From Arthrospiribacter ruber (GTDB taxonomy: Bacteria > Bacteroidota > Bacteroidia > Cytophagales > Cyclobacteriaceae): 64,000 bases of DNA. The first letter of the stretch is position 1. Each line of letters begins with the position of its first letter. The notes beneath the pieces are model-generated. The model worked only from the letters and a program-made list of their open reading frames with translations. It was not told the DNA's origin and did not search any database. Made by a program: the position numbers and the translations under genes. Below, piece by piece: positions 7,995 to 15,726 of the stretch. Where the stretch lies: assembly GCF_019343195.1 (NCBI RefSeq), contig NZ_RPHB01000003.1, forward strand, positions 558,001 to 622,000, in the 5' to 3' direction.

Positions 7995-8177
7995 AAGACT
8001 CAAGATACAAGACAAAAGACAGGTGCACCTAAATTTCGGAGTTCATTATTCATCATTCAGAATTCAAGATTTAAAATATCGAATGATGAACGCTGAATAT
8101 CGAATAATGAAGTCGGTAAATCCGGTTCCTGGTTCAAGACTTCAGTCTTGGACCAAAAACTAGCAGTCTTCAGACTG
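7995..8177. repeat. Intergenic repeat module, copy 1 (left of cysD)
   Basis: It contains in order: an agactcaagatacaagac-like word; the inverted pair cattattcatcattc / gaatgatgaacgctgaat; and acttcagtcttggaccaaaa followed by gcagtcttcagactg. The same modules in the same order recur at 9294-9463 on the other side of cysD. Each part can form a hairpin. No open frame is present. Confidence 0.9.
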
Positions 8178-8187
8178 TACTGAGTCT

Positions 8188-8276
8188 CAACCCCGAAGGG
8201 GTTAAACTTTGATTAGCCCCGGGTTGCAACCCGGGGGACAAGGTTAAAACAAGTACCAACAACCCTGAAGGGGTTG
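8188..8276. repeat. GC-rich palindromes, REP-like
   Basis: AACCCCGAAGGGGTT (8189-8203), the perfect 20-base palindrome CCCCGGGTTGCAACCCGGGG (8217-8236) and AACCCTGAAGGGGTT (8261-8275) follow each other in otherwise AT-rich DNA. The arrangement resembles REP/RAYT-type elements. The rest of the gap to cysD is AT-rich with an iterated aaatctaaa word at 8358-8380. Confidence 0.85.
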
Positions 8277-8385
8277 AACTGATGCCCTGATCAGTATAAA
8301 AGAAATGGGCAATGAGATAAAAACATGAAAATGATGGCTGTCACAATTTTCGACAAAAATCTAAATTCTAAAATCTAAAATAAAT

Positions 8386-9285
8386 ATGTCAAACCTATTC
8401 ATACCTAATCCAAAGGAAGTCGAGTCCATCCATATCTTGAGGGAGGTGGCAGCACAGTTTGAAAAACCTGTCCTGCTTTTTTCTGGTGGAAAGGACTCGA
8501 TTACTTTGGTGAGACTGGCTCAAAAGGCATTTTACCCTTCTAGAATTCCTTTCCCACTGCTGCATATTGATACAGGGCACAATTTCCCGGAAACGATAGA
8601 GTTTCGTGATCAATTGGTAGCTGAATTGGGTCTTGAACTGATCGTGAGGAATGTACAAGATTCTATAGATCAGGGGAAAGTGACGGAAGAGAGAGGAAGA
8701 TATGCCAGCCGAAATACCCTTCAGACGACCACATTGCTGGATGCCATTGAAGAATTCAAGTTTGATGCCTGTATAGGTGGTGCCAGAAGGGATGAAGAAA
8801 AAGCCCGTGCCAAAGAGCGTGTTTTTTCCGTGCGGGACGACTTCGGACAGTGGGATGAAAAAAACCAAAGACCTGAACTGTTTGACATGCTCAATGGACA
8901 AATAGAGCAGGGACAAAATGTCCGTGTTTTCCCTATTTCCAATTGGACAGAACTTGATGTTTGGGAATATATCAAAACAGAAAATATCCAGATTCCTTCT
9001 ATCTACTTTGCCCACAAGCGTGAAGTCTTCTTCAGAGATGGCATGATCTGGACAGCCAACGAACATGTTTTCAGAGAAGAACACGAGCAAGTAGAAGAAA
9101 AAATGGTGCGTTTCAGAACCGTGGGAGACATGACCTGTACAGCAGCCGTCCTCTCCGAAGCCACCAGTTTGGAAGACGTAGTCAATGAAATCAGGGCCTC
9201 CACCATCTCCGAAAGAGGTGCCAGAATTGACGACAAACGTTCTGAAGCTGCGATGGAGAAAAGGAAAAAGGTAGGGTATTTTTAA
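8386..9285 (+). CDS. cysD: Sulfate adenylyltransferase subunit 2
   Basis: A 299-residue small subunit of ATP sulfurylase, which with CysN makes APS from ATP and sulfate. The ATP-pyrophosphatase PP-loop SGGKDS is at residues 33-38; IDTGHNFPETIEFRD and the AFAR-like GGARRDEEKARAKER (about 126-140) follow, and the C-terminal HEQVEEKMVRFRTVGDMTCT is typical. Length is normal. It is separated from cysH by 395 and from cysN by 275 bases of repeat DNA, unusual spacing for a pathway operon, so it may be transcribed from its own promoter, which I could not identify. Confidence 0.97.
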   Translation: MSNLFIPNPKEVESIHILREVAAQFEKPVLLFSGGKDSITLVRLAQKAFYPSRIPFPLLHIDTGHNFPETIEFRDQLVAELGLELIVRNVQDSIDQGKVTEERGRYASRNTLQTTTLLDAIEEFKFDACIGGARRDEEKARAKERVFSVRDDFGQWDEKNQRPELFDMLNGQIEQGQNVRVFPISNWTELDVWEYIKTENIQIPSIYFAHKREVFFRDGMIWTANEHVFREEHEQVEEKMVRFRTVGDMTCTAAVLSEATSLEDVVNEIRASTISERGARIDDKRSEAAMEKRKKVGYF

Positions 9286-9293
9286 ATAAGACA

Positions 9294-9463
9294 ATAGACT
9301 TAAGATGTAAGACAGAGTGACTAAACTTCGGGATTCATTATTCATTATTCGAAATTCAAAATTTAAAATAACGAATGATGAACGCTGAATATTGAATAAT
9401 GAAGTTAGGTCAAATAGTTCAACACTTCAGTCTTGGACCAAAATACCCGCAGTCTTCAGACTG
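9294..9463. repeat. Intergenic repeat module, copy 2 (right of cysD)
   Basis: Same module order as 7995-8177: agacttaagatgtaagac-like word; cattattcattattcg / gaatgatgaacgctgaat inverted pair; acttcagtcttggaccaaaa and gcagtcttcagactg. The two copies are in direct orientation and bracket cysD exactly. The remaining sequence to 9560 contains gccttcgtggcaaaa and iterated cttacgtctgatgtctcaca words. Confidence 0.9.
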
Positions 9464-9560
9464 ACCTTAGTGTCTTTGAGCCTTCGTGGCAAAAAATATA
9501 TGTAAAGTGATGGATTGACGAAGTCTTACGTCTGATGTCTCACATCTAAAATCTTAACAA

Positions 9561-10817
9561 ATGGAAAATAGAAAACTAATCAAAATAGCAACAGCCGGTT
9601 CGGTGGATGATGGGAAAAGCACCCTGATCGGCCGTTTGCTCTATGATACCAAATCTCTGACCACGGACAAGTTGGAGGCCATTGAGAAGACCAGCAAGCA
9701 GCGTGGATTTGATTACCTGGATTTTTCCTTGGCTACCGATGGTCTTGTTGCAGAACGCGAGCAAGGGATCACCATTGATGTAGCCCATATCTATTTCAAT
9801 ACCGAAAAGACAAACTTCATCGTAGCAGATACTCCCGGTCATGTCGAATACACCAGAAACATGGTCACAGGAGCTTCTACCTCACAGGTAGCCATTATCC
9901 TGATCGATGCCAGAAAGGGTGTGATCGAACAGACCAATAGGCACTTTTTCATCAGCAACTTACTCAGGATGGGCCATGTGGTAGTAGCCATCAACAAAAT
10001 GGATTTGGTAGACTATGACGAAGATGTATTCCTGAAAATCCGCGAAGACTTCGAGGCATTGGTAGAAAAAAGTGACTTCAAATCTGAACAGATCACGTTC
10101 ATTCCAATCTCAGCACTAAAAGGTGAAAACATTGCCAAAAAATCTGATCTGATGCCTTGGTATGTAGGCAATACCTTGCTGGATCATTTGGAGGTGTTGG
10201 AGCCTGAAGATTTGCAACAAAGTTCACTGGCACGTTTTCCGGTTCAGTATGTTGTAAGGCCAAAGACAGAAGCATTTCACGATTTCAGGGGATTTGCAGG
10301 CAAGCTTTATGGTGGAAACCTTAAAGTGGGTGATGATGTCACTATCCTGCCTTCTTTCACTACCTCCAAGATCAAGTCCATACAGTTTTTTGATCAGGAG
10401 TATTCAGAAGCCACTCCTGGATCTTCCATTACCATTACTTTGGAAGATGAAGTCAATATTTCAAGAGGAGATATGTTGGTCAAATCAAGTGAGGTGCCCC
10501 ATTCTGAAAAAAGTATCTCTGCCACCATCTGTCAAGTTAACAATAAGCCGTTAAGAGTCGGGCAAAAGTACACCCTGCAACATGGCGTAAACAGGGTCTT
10601 GGCCAAAGTGGAAAGCATCTCCTCAAAAGTGCATACAGACTTCTCAGGAGAAGAAGCAAGCGACCAGCTGGGACTCAATGACATCGGAAAAGTCAATTTC
10701 AGACTGAGCAAGCCGATACACTTTGATGCCTATACCGTCAATAAAGCCAATGGCAGCTTTATCCTGATTGATGAAGGCAGCTATGATACGGTGAGTGTTG
10801 GGTTTATTGAAATTTAG
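9561..10817 (+). CDS. cysN: Sulfate adenylyltransferase subunit 1 (GTPase)
   Basis: A 418-residue EF-Tu-like GTPase that activates CysD. The P-loop GSVDDGKST lies at 14-22, the effector region includes EREQGITIDVAH, G3 is DTPGH, and G4 is NKMD. Beta-barrel domains follow (about 225-418). The length shows the protein lacks the C-terminal APS-kinase (CysC) domain found in some CysN fusions, matching the APS-reductase route used here. It is followed by a 177-base spacer to the sulfite reductase gene. Confidence 0.97.
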   Translation: MENRKLIKIATAGSVDDGKSTLIGRLLYDTKSLTTDKLEAIEKTSKQRGFDYLDFSLATDGLVAEREQGITIDVAHIYFNTEKTNFIVADTPGHVEYTRNMVTGASTSQVAIILIDARKGVIEQTNRHFFISNLLRMGHVVVAINKMDLVDYDEDVFLKIREDFEALVEKSDFKSEQITFIPISALKGENIAKKSDLMPWYVGNTLLDHLEVLEPEDLQQSSLARFPVQYVVRPKTEAFHDFRGFAGKLYGGNLKVGDDVTILPSFTTSKIKSIQFFDQEYSEATPGSSITITLEDEVNISRGDMLVKSSEVPHSEKSISATICQVNNKPLRVGQKYTLQHGVNRVLAKVESISSKVHTDFSGEEASDQLGLNDIGKVNFRLSKPIHFDAYTVNKANGSFILIDEGSYDTVSVGFIEI

Positions 10818-10960
10818 ATTGAAGATTTTAGATTGAAGATTGAAGATTTCAGCTCTTCTTTCTTGATTCTTGCATCTTGACTCTTGTTTCCGATAAGTCG
10901 ACCTTCACTACATTAAGACCCAGATTCATTGTACATCGTACTTGGTACTTCGTACAAAAA
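10818..10960. repeat. Iterated-word spacer between cysN and sulfite reductase
   Basis: It contains gattgaagatt iterated three times (10818-10848), a cttgattcttgcatcttgac segment and gtacatcgtacttggtactt with cgtac repeats (10931-10956). It has no open frame. It has the same style as the other spacers of this island, built of short near-repeated words. Confidence 0.7.
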
Positions 10961-10994
10961 TTTAACCTATCAAACCTATAGAGAATAAATAAAA

Positions 10995-13097
10995 ATGGAA
11001 AGCTTCAGAACTGAAATAGAAAACCCCATCGTCCAAAAGGACATCATTGAACTGGAAAGGAAGATCAAACTTTTCAGGGATGGGAAAATCGACGAGGAAA
11101 AATTCAGGAGCCTTCGTCTGGCCCGTGGAATCTACGGTCAGCGTCAGCCGGGAGTACAGATGATCAGAATCAAATTGCCCTATGGAAAATCCACAGGTGA
11201 GCAACTGGTAAGAATCTGTGAAGTTTCTGAGAAATACTCTACGGGTAAGCTTCATATCACTACCCGACAGGATATTCAGATCCACTATGTCAGTCTGGAT
11301 GAAACACCTCAGCTCTGGGCGGAGCTGGAAAAAGATGATGTGACCATCCGAGAGGCATGTGGAAACACCGTCCGCAATGTGACAGCTTCTGAGACCGCTG
11401 GAGTGGATCCTAAGGAGCCATTTGATGTAACTCCCTATGCTGAGGCTACTTTCCAATACTTTTTGAGAAATCCAATTTGCCAAGAAATGGGCAGAAAGTT
11501 CAAAATGGCTTTTTCTGCTTCTGAGGAGGATACCGCCTTGACTTACCTGCATGATTTAGGTTTTATCCCCCAACTGAAAAATATCGAAGGACAAGCGCAA
11601 AGAGGTTTCAAAGTCCTTCTTGGAGGAGGCTTAGGTTCCCAGCCAAGGCATGCAGACTTGATTCACGAGTTTTTGCCAACAGATGAACTGATTCCCTTCA
11701 TTGAAGGGGTCTTGAGGATATTTGATCGACATGGTGAGCGTGCCAGAAGGATGAAAGCAAGAATGAAATTTTTGCTCAATGATATCGGTTTGGAGGAATT
11801 TCTGAGGTTGGTGGATGAAGAAAAAAATGCACTACCTTATCAAAAATACCCTATAGATTACAAGACTTACGAATCTACCATTACCCAGGCTAGACCTGTC
11901 GTGCCTGCAGCTGAGGCACCATTGTCATTGGCTTACGAACAGTGGAAGTTGACCAATGTGCTTCCCCAAAAGCAGAAGGGTTTTGTATCTATAGGTGTGA
12001 AGGTGCTTTTGGGGGATTTCAGCACCAAGCAGGCAAGACAGTTGGCGGAATTGGTGCAAAAATACGCCAACAACGAAATCAGATTTACCTTGCGTCAAAA
12101 CATCCTGATCCGTGACGTACAAGAGGAAGCTGTTCCTTTTTTCTATCAGGAACTACAAAAAATCGGTCTTTCAGATGCCGGTTACAATACATTTGGTGAT
12201 ATCACCGCATGCCCTGGTACAGATACCTGTAACCTTGGTATTGCCAGTAGCACCGGAATTGCGAGAGAGTTGGAGAAAGTGATTCTTAACGAATACCCAC
12301 AATACCTGAAAAACACTGATCTGACCATTAAAATCTCAGGTTGTATGAATGCCTGTGGGCAACACAACATGGCACACATAGGCTTTCAGGGAATGTCCAT
12401 GAAGGTGGGCAAAACAGTGTTTCCTGCACTTCAGGTATTGCTTGGAGGAGGAACATTGGGCAACGGAAATGGAAGATTTGCAGATAAGGTGATCAAAATA
12501 CCGAGCAAAAGAGGGCCTGAAGCTTTGAGAATTCTGATCAAAGACTTCGAAACTTTTGGGGAAAAATCCGAGAGCTTCCTTGACTACTATGACCGCAAAG
12601 GGCAGATTTATTTCTACGATATCCTGAAAGTCCTGACCGACACCGCCACGCTGACCGAAGCTGACCAAGTCGACTGGGGCAATGAAGATGCCTATAAAGT
12701 AGCAGTTGGCGTAGGAGAATGTGCCGGTGTGGTGATCGATTTGGTGGCTACCTTATTATTAGAAGCCAGAGAGAAATTGGAGCTTTCGGAAGAAGCCTAC
12801 AAAGAAGCCAGGTGGTCGGATAGTATATACCACACTTATGCTGCTTTGGTCAATGCGGCTAAGGCCATCTTGCTCAGCGAAGGCAAAAGCACCAATTCCT
12901 ACGCAAACATCATCAAGCTTTTTGACGAAACCTTCACCGAAACTGACAAAATAGAGCTAGGGAAGCCTTTTGCTGAGATAGTCTATCAGATCCAGCAAGA
13001 AGAACCTTCACAGGAATTTGCAAAAACTTATTACGAACAAGCCGCTGGGGTATTTGAAGCAATCAGTGCATTTAGAGAAAAGGAGGTGACAGCATGA
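10995..13097 (+). CDS. Nitrite/sulfite reductase with C-terminal HEPN domain
   Basis: A 700-residue fusion. Residues about 1-560 are a hemoprotein sulfite/nitrite reductase with two ferredoxin-like and two catalytic halves; Cys406-x5-Cys412 and Cys450-x3-Cys454 (TACPGTDTC, SGCMNAC) bind the [4Fe-4S]-siroheme centre. GKLHITTRQDIQIHYV near residues 83-98 is the conserved active-site strand. Residues about 583-700 form a helical HEPN-like domain (EAREKLELSEEAYKEARWSD, YHTYAALVNAAKAILL). From context it reduces sulfite to sulfide, with ferredoxin or an NADPH flavoprotein as donor. It overlaps cobA by four bases (ATGA). Confidence 0.93.
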   Translation: MESFRTEIENPIVQKDIIELERKIKLFRDGKIDEEKFRSLRLARGIYGQRQPGVQMIRIKLPYGKSTGEQLVRICEVSEKYSTGKLHITTRQDIQIHYVSLDETPQLWAELEKDDVTIREACGNTVRNVTASETAGVDPKEPFDVTPYAEATFQYFLRNPICQEMGRKFKMAFSASEEDTALTYLHDLGFIPQLKNIEGQAQRGFKVLLGGGLGSQPRHADLIHEFLPTDELIPFIEGVLRIFDRHGERARRMKARMKFLLNDIGLEEFLRLVDEEKNALPYQKYPIDYKTYESTITQARPVVPAAEAPLSLAYEQWKLTNVLPQKQKGFVSIGVKVLLGDFSTKQARQLAELVQKYANNEIRFTLRQNILIRDVQEEAVPFFYQELQKIGLSDAGYNTFGDITACPGTDTCNLGIASSTGIARELEKVILNEYPQYLKNTDLTIKISGCMNACGQHNMAHIGFQGMSMKVGKTVFPALQVLLGGGTLGNGNGRFADKVIKIPSKRGPEALRILIKDFETFGEKSESFLDYYDRKGQIYFYDILKVLTDTATLTEADQVDWGNEDAYKVAVGVGECAGVVIDLVATLLLEAREKLELSEEAYKEARWSDSIYHTYAALVNAAKAILLSEGKSTNSYANIIKLFDETFTETDKIELGKPFAEIVYQIQQEEPSQEFAKTYYEQAAGVFEAISAFREKEVTA

Positions 13098-13867
13098 TAA
13101 ACCGTACAAAACCAAAAGTAACCCTAGTCGGTGCAGGACCTGGTGATCCAGAGCTGATTACCCTCAAGGCAATCCTTGCGCTCAACAAGGCTGATGTAGT
13201 GCTCTATGATGCGCTGATAGATAAATCCTTGCTCAAACATGCCCCGCACAACGCCATTAAGGTGTTTGTAGGTAAAAGAGTAGGCAAACACAGCTGTCCT
13301 CAGGATGAAACAAACAGGCTCTGTGTGGAGCATGCGCTCAAGCATGGCCATGTAGTCAGGCTCAAAGGTGGCGATCCCTTTGTTTTTGGTAGAGGGGCAG
13401 AAGAGATTGATTATATCGAAGCCTTTGGCATCCCGACAGAGGTGGTTCCAGGTATCACTTCCGCCATTTCTGTTCCTGCGGCAGTAGGAATTCCCGTAAC
13501 CAAAAGAGGCAGCTCAGAGAGTTTCTGGGTGATCACTGGCACCACTACTTCGGGAGAAATGTCCAGGGACATAGCGCTTGCTGCCAAGTCTACCGCTACA
13601 GTAGTGATACTGATGGGGACCAAAAAACTATCGGAAATTGTCGCTTGCTATCAGCATGAAGGCAGGACATCCATGCCTATTGCCATTATCCAAAGTGGAA
13701 CCACCAAGGAAGAAAAATTGGTAGCAGGTACCATCTCCGATATAGAAGAAAAAGCCCGCCTCTCCCAGATTGCCGCCCCCGCCATCATTATTATTGGGGA
13801 AGTGGTGAGGGAAAGTTATCGTCTAAAGGAGGTTTATGAAGAAGTGGAAAAAATAGCTGTAAAGTAA
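13094..13867 (+). CDS. cobA: Uroporphyrinogen-III C-methyltransferase
   Basis: A 257-residue SUMT that methylates uroporphyrinogen III twice with SAM to give precorrin-2, the first siroheme step. Motifs: VTLVGAGPGDPELITLKA near the N-terminus, LKGGDPFVFGRGAEE (about 92-106), VVPGITSAISVPA, and GTKKL for SAM binding. The start ATG overlaps the sulfite reductase stop (ATGA), and an unusually good SD-like AAAGGAGGTGA (13079-13089) lies five bases upstream, inside the last codons of the upstream gene. Coupling makes cofactor supply follow the siroheme enzyme. Confidence 0.97.
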   Translation: MINRTKPKVTLVGAGPGDPELITLKAILALNKADVVLYDALIDKSLLKHAPHNAIKVFVGKRVGKHSCPQDETNRLCVEHALKHGHVVRLKGGDPFVFGRGAEEIDYIEAFGIPTEVVPGITSAISVPAAVGIPVTKRGSSESFWVITGTTTSGEMSRDIALAAKSTATVVILMGTKKLSEIVACYQHEGRTSMPIAIIQSGTTKEEKLVAGTISDIEEKARLSQIAAPAIIIIGEVVRESYRLKEVYEEVEKIAVK

Positions 13868-13872
13868 GAATT

Positions 13873-14190
13873 GATTTTAGTGGATATTGGATACTAATAG
13901 ATATTAGTACCAAAAAAAATGTGTCATTTGGTAAATTCTGTATTGAATGAAAATTGTTGTTATTCTTTTCTGTAAAGATATTAGTTGATACTAATTGATA
14001 TTGATCCAAACGAAATTATTGTTTCAATCTATCAACTTACTGATCTACTACAATATGAATTTTGATCCGGAAAAATTAAGCTCAAATAGCTATTGTAACA
14101 TAACAAGGAAATGGATTTTATAATCCAAAAACTGAGAGGTTTTGAACCAATATCCATAAATATCTAATATCAATGAATATCCAATAATCT
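13873..14190. repeat. Spacer with inverted GGATATT-type iterated words
   Basis: Left part: gtggatattggatactaata, gatattag, then gatattagttgatactaatt (13880-14005). Right part: aatatccataaatatctaat and atcaatgaatatccaataat (14149-14188), which is the reverse complement style. The whole 368-base gap between cobA and the next gene can fold back on itself and shares words with 656-1095. No gene is visible in it. Confidence 0.7.
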
Positions 14191-14235
14191 CTGTATTTGT
14201 TTGATTGTTTGTAATTTAGTCAATATTCAAAATAT

Positions 14236-14820
14236 ATGTCAAAGAATCCATTATACCCCATCTTCCTCAAAGTTCACCAGCTCAATGTACTCTTGGTAGG
14301 GGGTGGATTTGTGGGGACAGAAAAGTTGAGTTTTCTGCTCAAGAGCAGTCCTAAAGCTCAGGTCACAGCGGTTTCCAAGGAGTTTAATGCTGAGTTTTTG
14401 GAATTGGCCGGGCAGGCAGCTAATGTGACCCTGATTCAGGATGCTTATGATGAAAAGTACCTGGGAGGAAAGCACCTTGTCATTGCTGCTACCAATATCC
14501 CAGAGATCAATAAGCAAATTCATGACGAAGCCAAGGAAAGGTATATCCTGGTCAATGTAGCGGATACGCCCGAGCTCTGTGACTTTTATCTCGGTGGCAT
14601 CGTAACCAAAGGAAATCTGAAAATCGCCATCAGCACCAATGGCAAATCTCCTACCACAGCTAAGCGTCTGCGCCAAATGTTGGAAGAAGTACTTCCTGAA
14701 GAAATCGATGAACTATTAGAAAACCTCAACGCTTACCGTGATACGCTCAAGGGTGATTTTGAGTATAAGGTGAAGGCGATGAATGAAATTACAGGGATGC
14801 TGGTGGAGAAGAAGGGTTGA
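14236..14820 (+). CDS. Precorrin-2 dehydrogenase / sirohydrochlorin ferrochelatase (Met8/CysG N-terminal type)
   Basis: A 194-residue protein with an N-terminal Rossmann fold (VLLVGGGFVGTEKL, about 18-31), an NAD-binding half and the conserved AATNIPEINKQI and VNVADTPELCDFYLG segments, followed by STNGKSPTTAKRLRQML. This is the family that oxidises precorrin-2 to sirohydrochlorin and, in bifunctional members, inserts iron to make siroheme. It is the natural partner of cobA just upstream. The start is the ATG at 14236, giving MSKNPLYPIFLKV as in homologues. Confidence 0.93.
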   Translation: MSKNPLYPIFLKVHQLNVLLVGGGFVGTEKLSFLLKSSPKAQVTAVSKEFNAEFLELAGQAANVTLIQDAYDEKYLGGKHLVIAATNIPEINKQIHDEAKERYILVNVADTPELCDFYLGGIVTKGNLKIAISTNGKSPTTAKRLRQMLEEVLPEEIDELLENLNAYRDTLKGDFEYKVKAMNEITGMLVEKKG

Positions 14821-14913
14821 CTTCAGAAGAGGATGGTTTTTGGCATTTTATTTTAAACCTAACCTCTTAATTCCCGTTCGAATTGACAAATAGACTTTTA
14901 AAATTCCAACGGT

Positions 14914-15594
14914 ATGAAAAGATTTGTTTACACTTTAATTCTTTTTTCCATTGTTTCCTTTTCAGTCAGAGGACAGGATGGAATAGCAGGGATAAATTTC
15001 AATGCAGGTTTTCCTGTCGGTTCGTTTCAATCTGAAGTAGGGAACCAATTTTTTCCATCAATTAGCTTGAACTACCTGCACAAACTTTCAAATACTCCTA
15101 TTTATGTAGGAGGTGAGTTTGGGTACATGTTGTATGGTACTGCTGTAGAAAGAAGCAACAATATCATCAATGGTACAGATCAGAATTTCAGAATTCGGAG
15201 AAATAACAATGCGGTAAATCTTTCAGCTGTTGTTCGCCTAATGCCGGATTTTGGAATTGGTGTCAAACCCTTCGTGGAAGGTCAGCTAGGTGGAATTCAT
15301 ACCTACACCCGATCCAAAGTTCGTGAAAACCGGCTGACCGAGCCTTTGTCATCAGGTACAGAGGTGTATGATTGGTCATACCTGTATCAGTTGGGAGGGG
15401 GGATTATGGTTCCATTAGAAAAAAAGGGTGATGTTTTTCTGGAGCTGAGGGTCAATTACCTGCAAACAGGGCCTATGAATTTCCTCACCAGTCGGGATGC
15501 ACTATATGACGATTTCGGCTCAGTGACACTCAACACAAGAAATGCTGCTTTTCAATTACTGTCGCCAAGTTTAGCTATTAAGATTTTGCTTTAA
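14914..15594 (+). CDS. Outer-membrane beta-barrel family protein
   Basis: A 226-residue protein with a Sec signal peptide (MKRFVYTLILFSIVSFSVRG, cleavage before QDG). The mature part is a run of alternating amphipathic strands (YVGGEFGYMLYG, VNLSAVVRLMPDF, VFLELRVNYLQ) ending in PSLAIKILL, typical of eight-stranded Bacteroidota outer-membrane proteins of the OMP_b-brl class. The substrate is unknown. It stands alone after the siroheme gene with a 93-base gap and ends in a strong terminator shared with the convergent SusD gene. Confidence 0.8.
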   Translation: MKRFVYTLILFSIVSFSVRGQDGIAGINFNAGFPVGSFQSEVGNQFFPSISLNYLHKLSNTPIYVGGEFGYMLYGTAVERSNNIINGTDQNFRIRRNNNAVNLSAVVRLMPDFGIGVKPFVEGQLGGIHTYTRSKVRENRLTEPLSSGTEVYDWSYLYQLGGGIMVPLEKKGDVFLELRVNYLQTGPMNFLTSRDALYDDFGSVTLNTRNAAFQLLSPSLAIKILL

Positions 15595-15677
15595 AAGAAG
15601 TTTTTCTTACGTTTTGTATTCTAGGAAATTTAAGATTTTTCAGATAAGGATTGGGTTCGAAATAATAAATTAAAAAG

Positions 15678-15721
15678 TTAAACTTCCCGGTTCTTTTTTA
15701 AACAGAATCCGGGAAGTTTAA
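15678..15721. terminator. Bidirectional terminator between convergent genes
   Basis: TTAAACTTCCCGG (15678-15690) and CCGGGAAGTTTAA (15709-15721) pair perfectly, extended by TTCT/AGAA, with a T-rich loop and A/T flanks on both sides. It serves the plus-strand barrel gene and the minus-strand SusD gene. Confidence 0.85.
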
Positions 15722-15726
15722 TCAAT

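Noticed and set aside
8278-8385. SAM or cobalamin riboswitch before cysD
   Set aside because: No conserved core sequence or box could be found there or before the other sulfur or siroheme genes.
8395-9345. A 316-codon open frame antisense to cysD
   Set aside because: It mirrors the cysD reading frame, has no recognisable domain and runs into repeat DNA; cysD is certain.
10962-11552. A 196-codon open frame antisense to the sulfite reductase
   Set aside because: Covers conserved coding sequence of the opposite strand; no family features.
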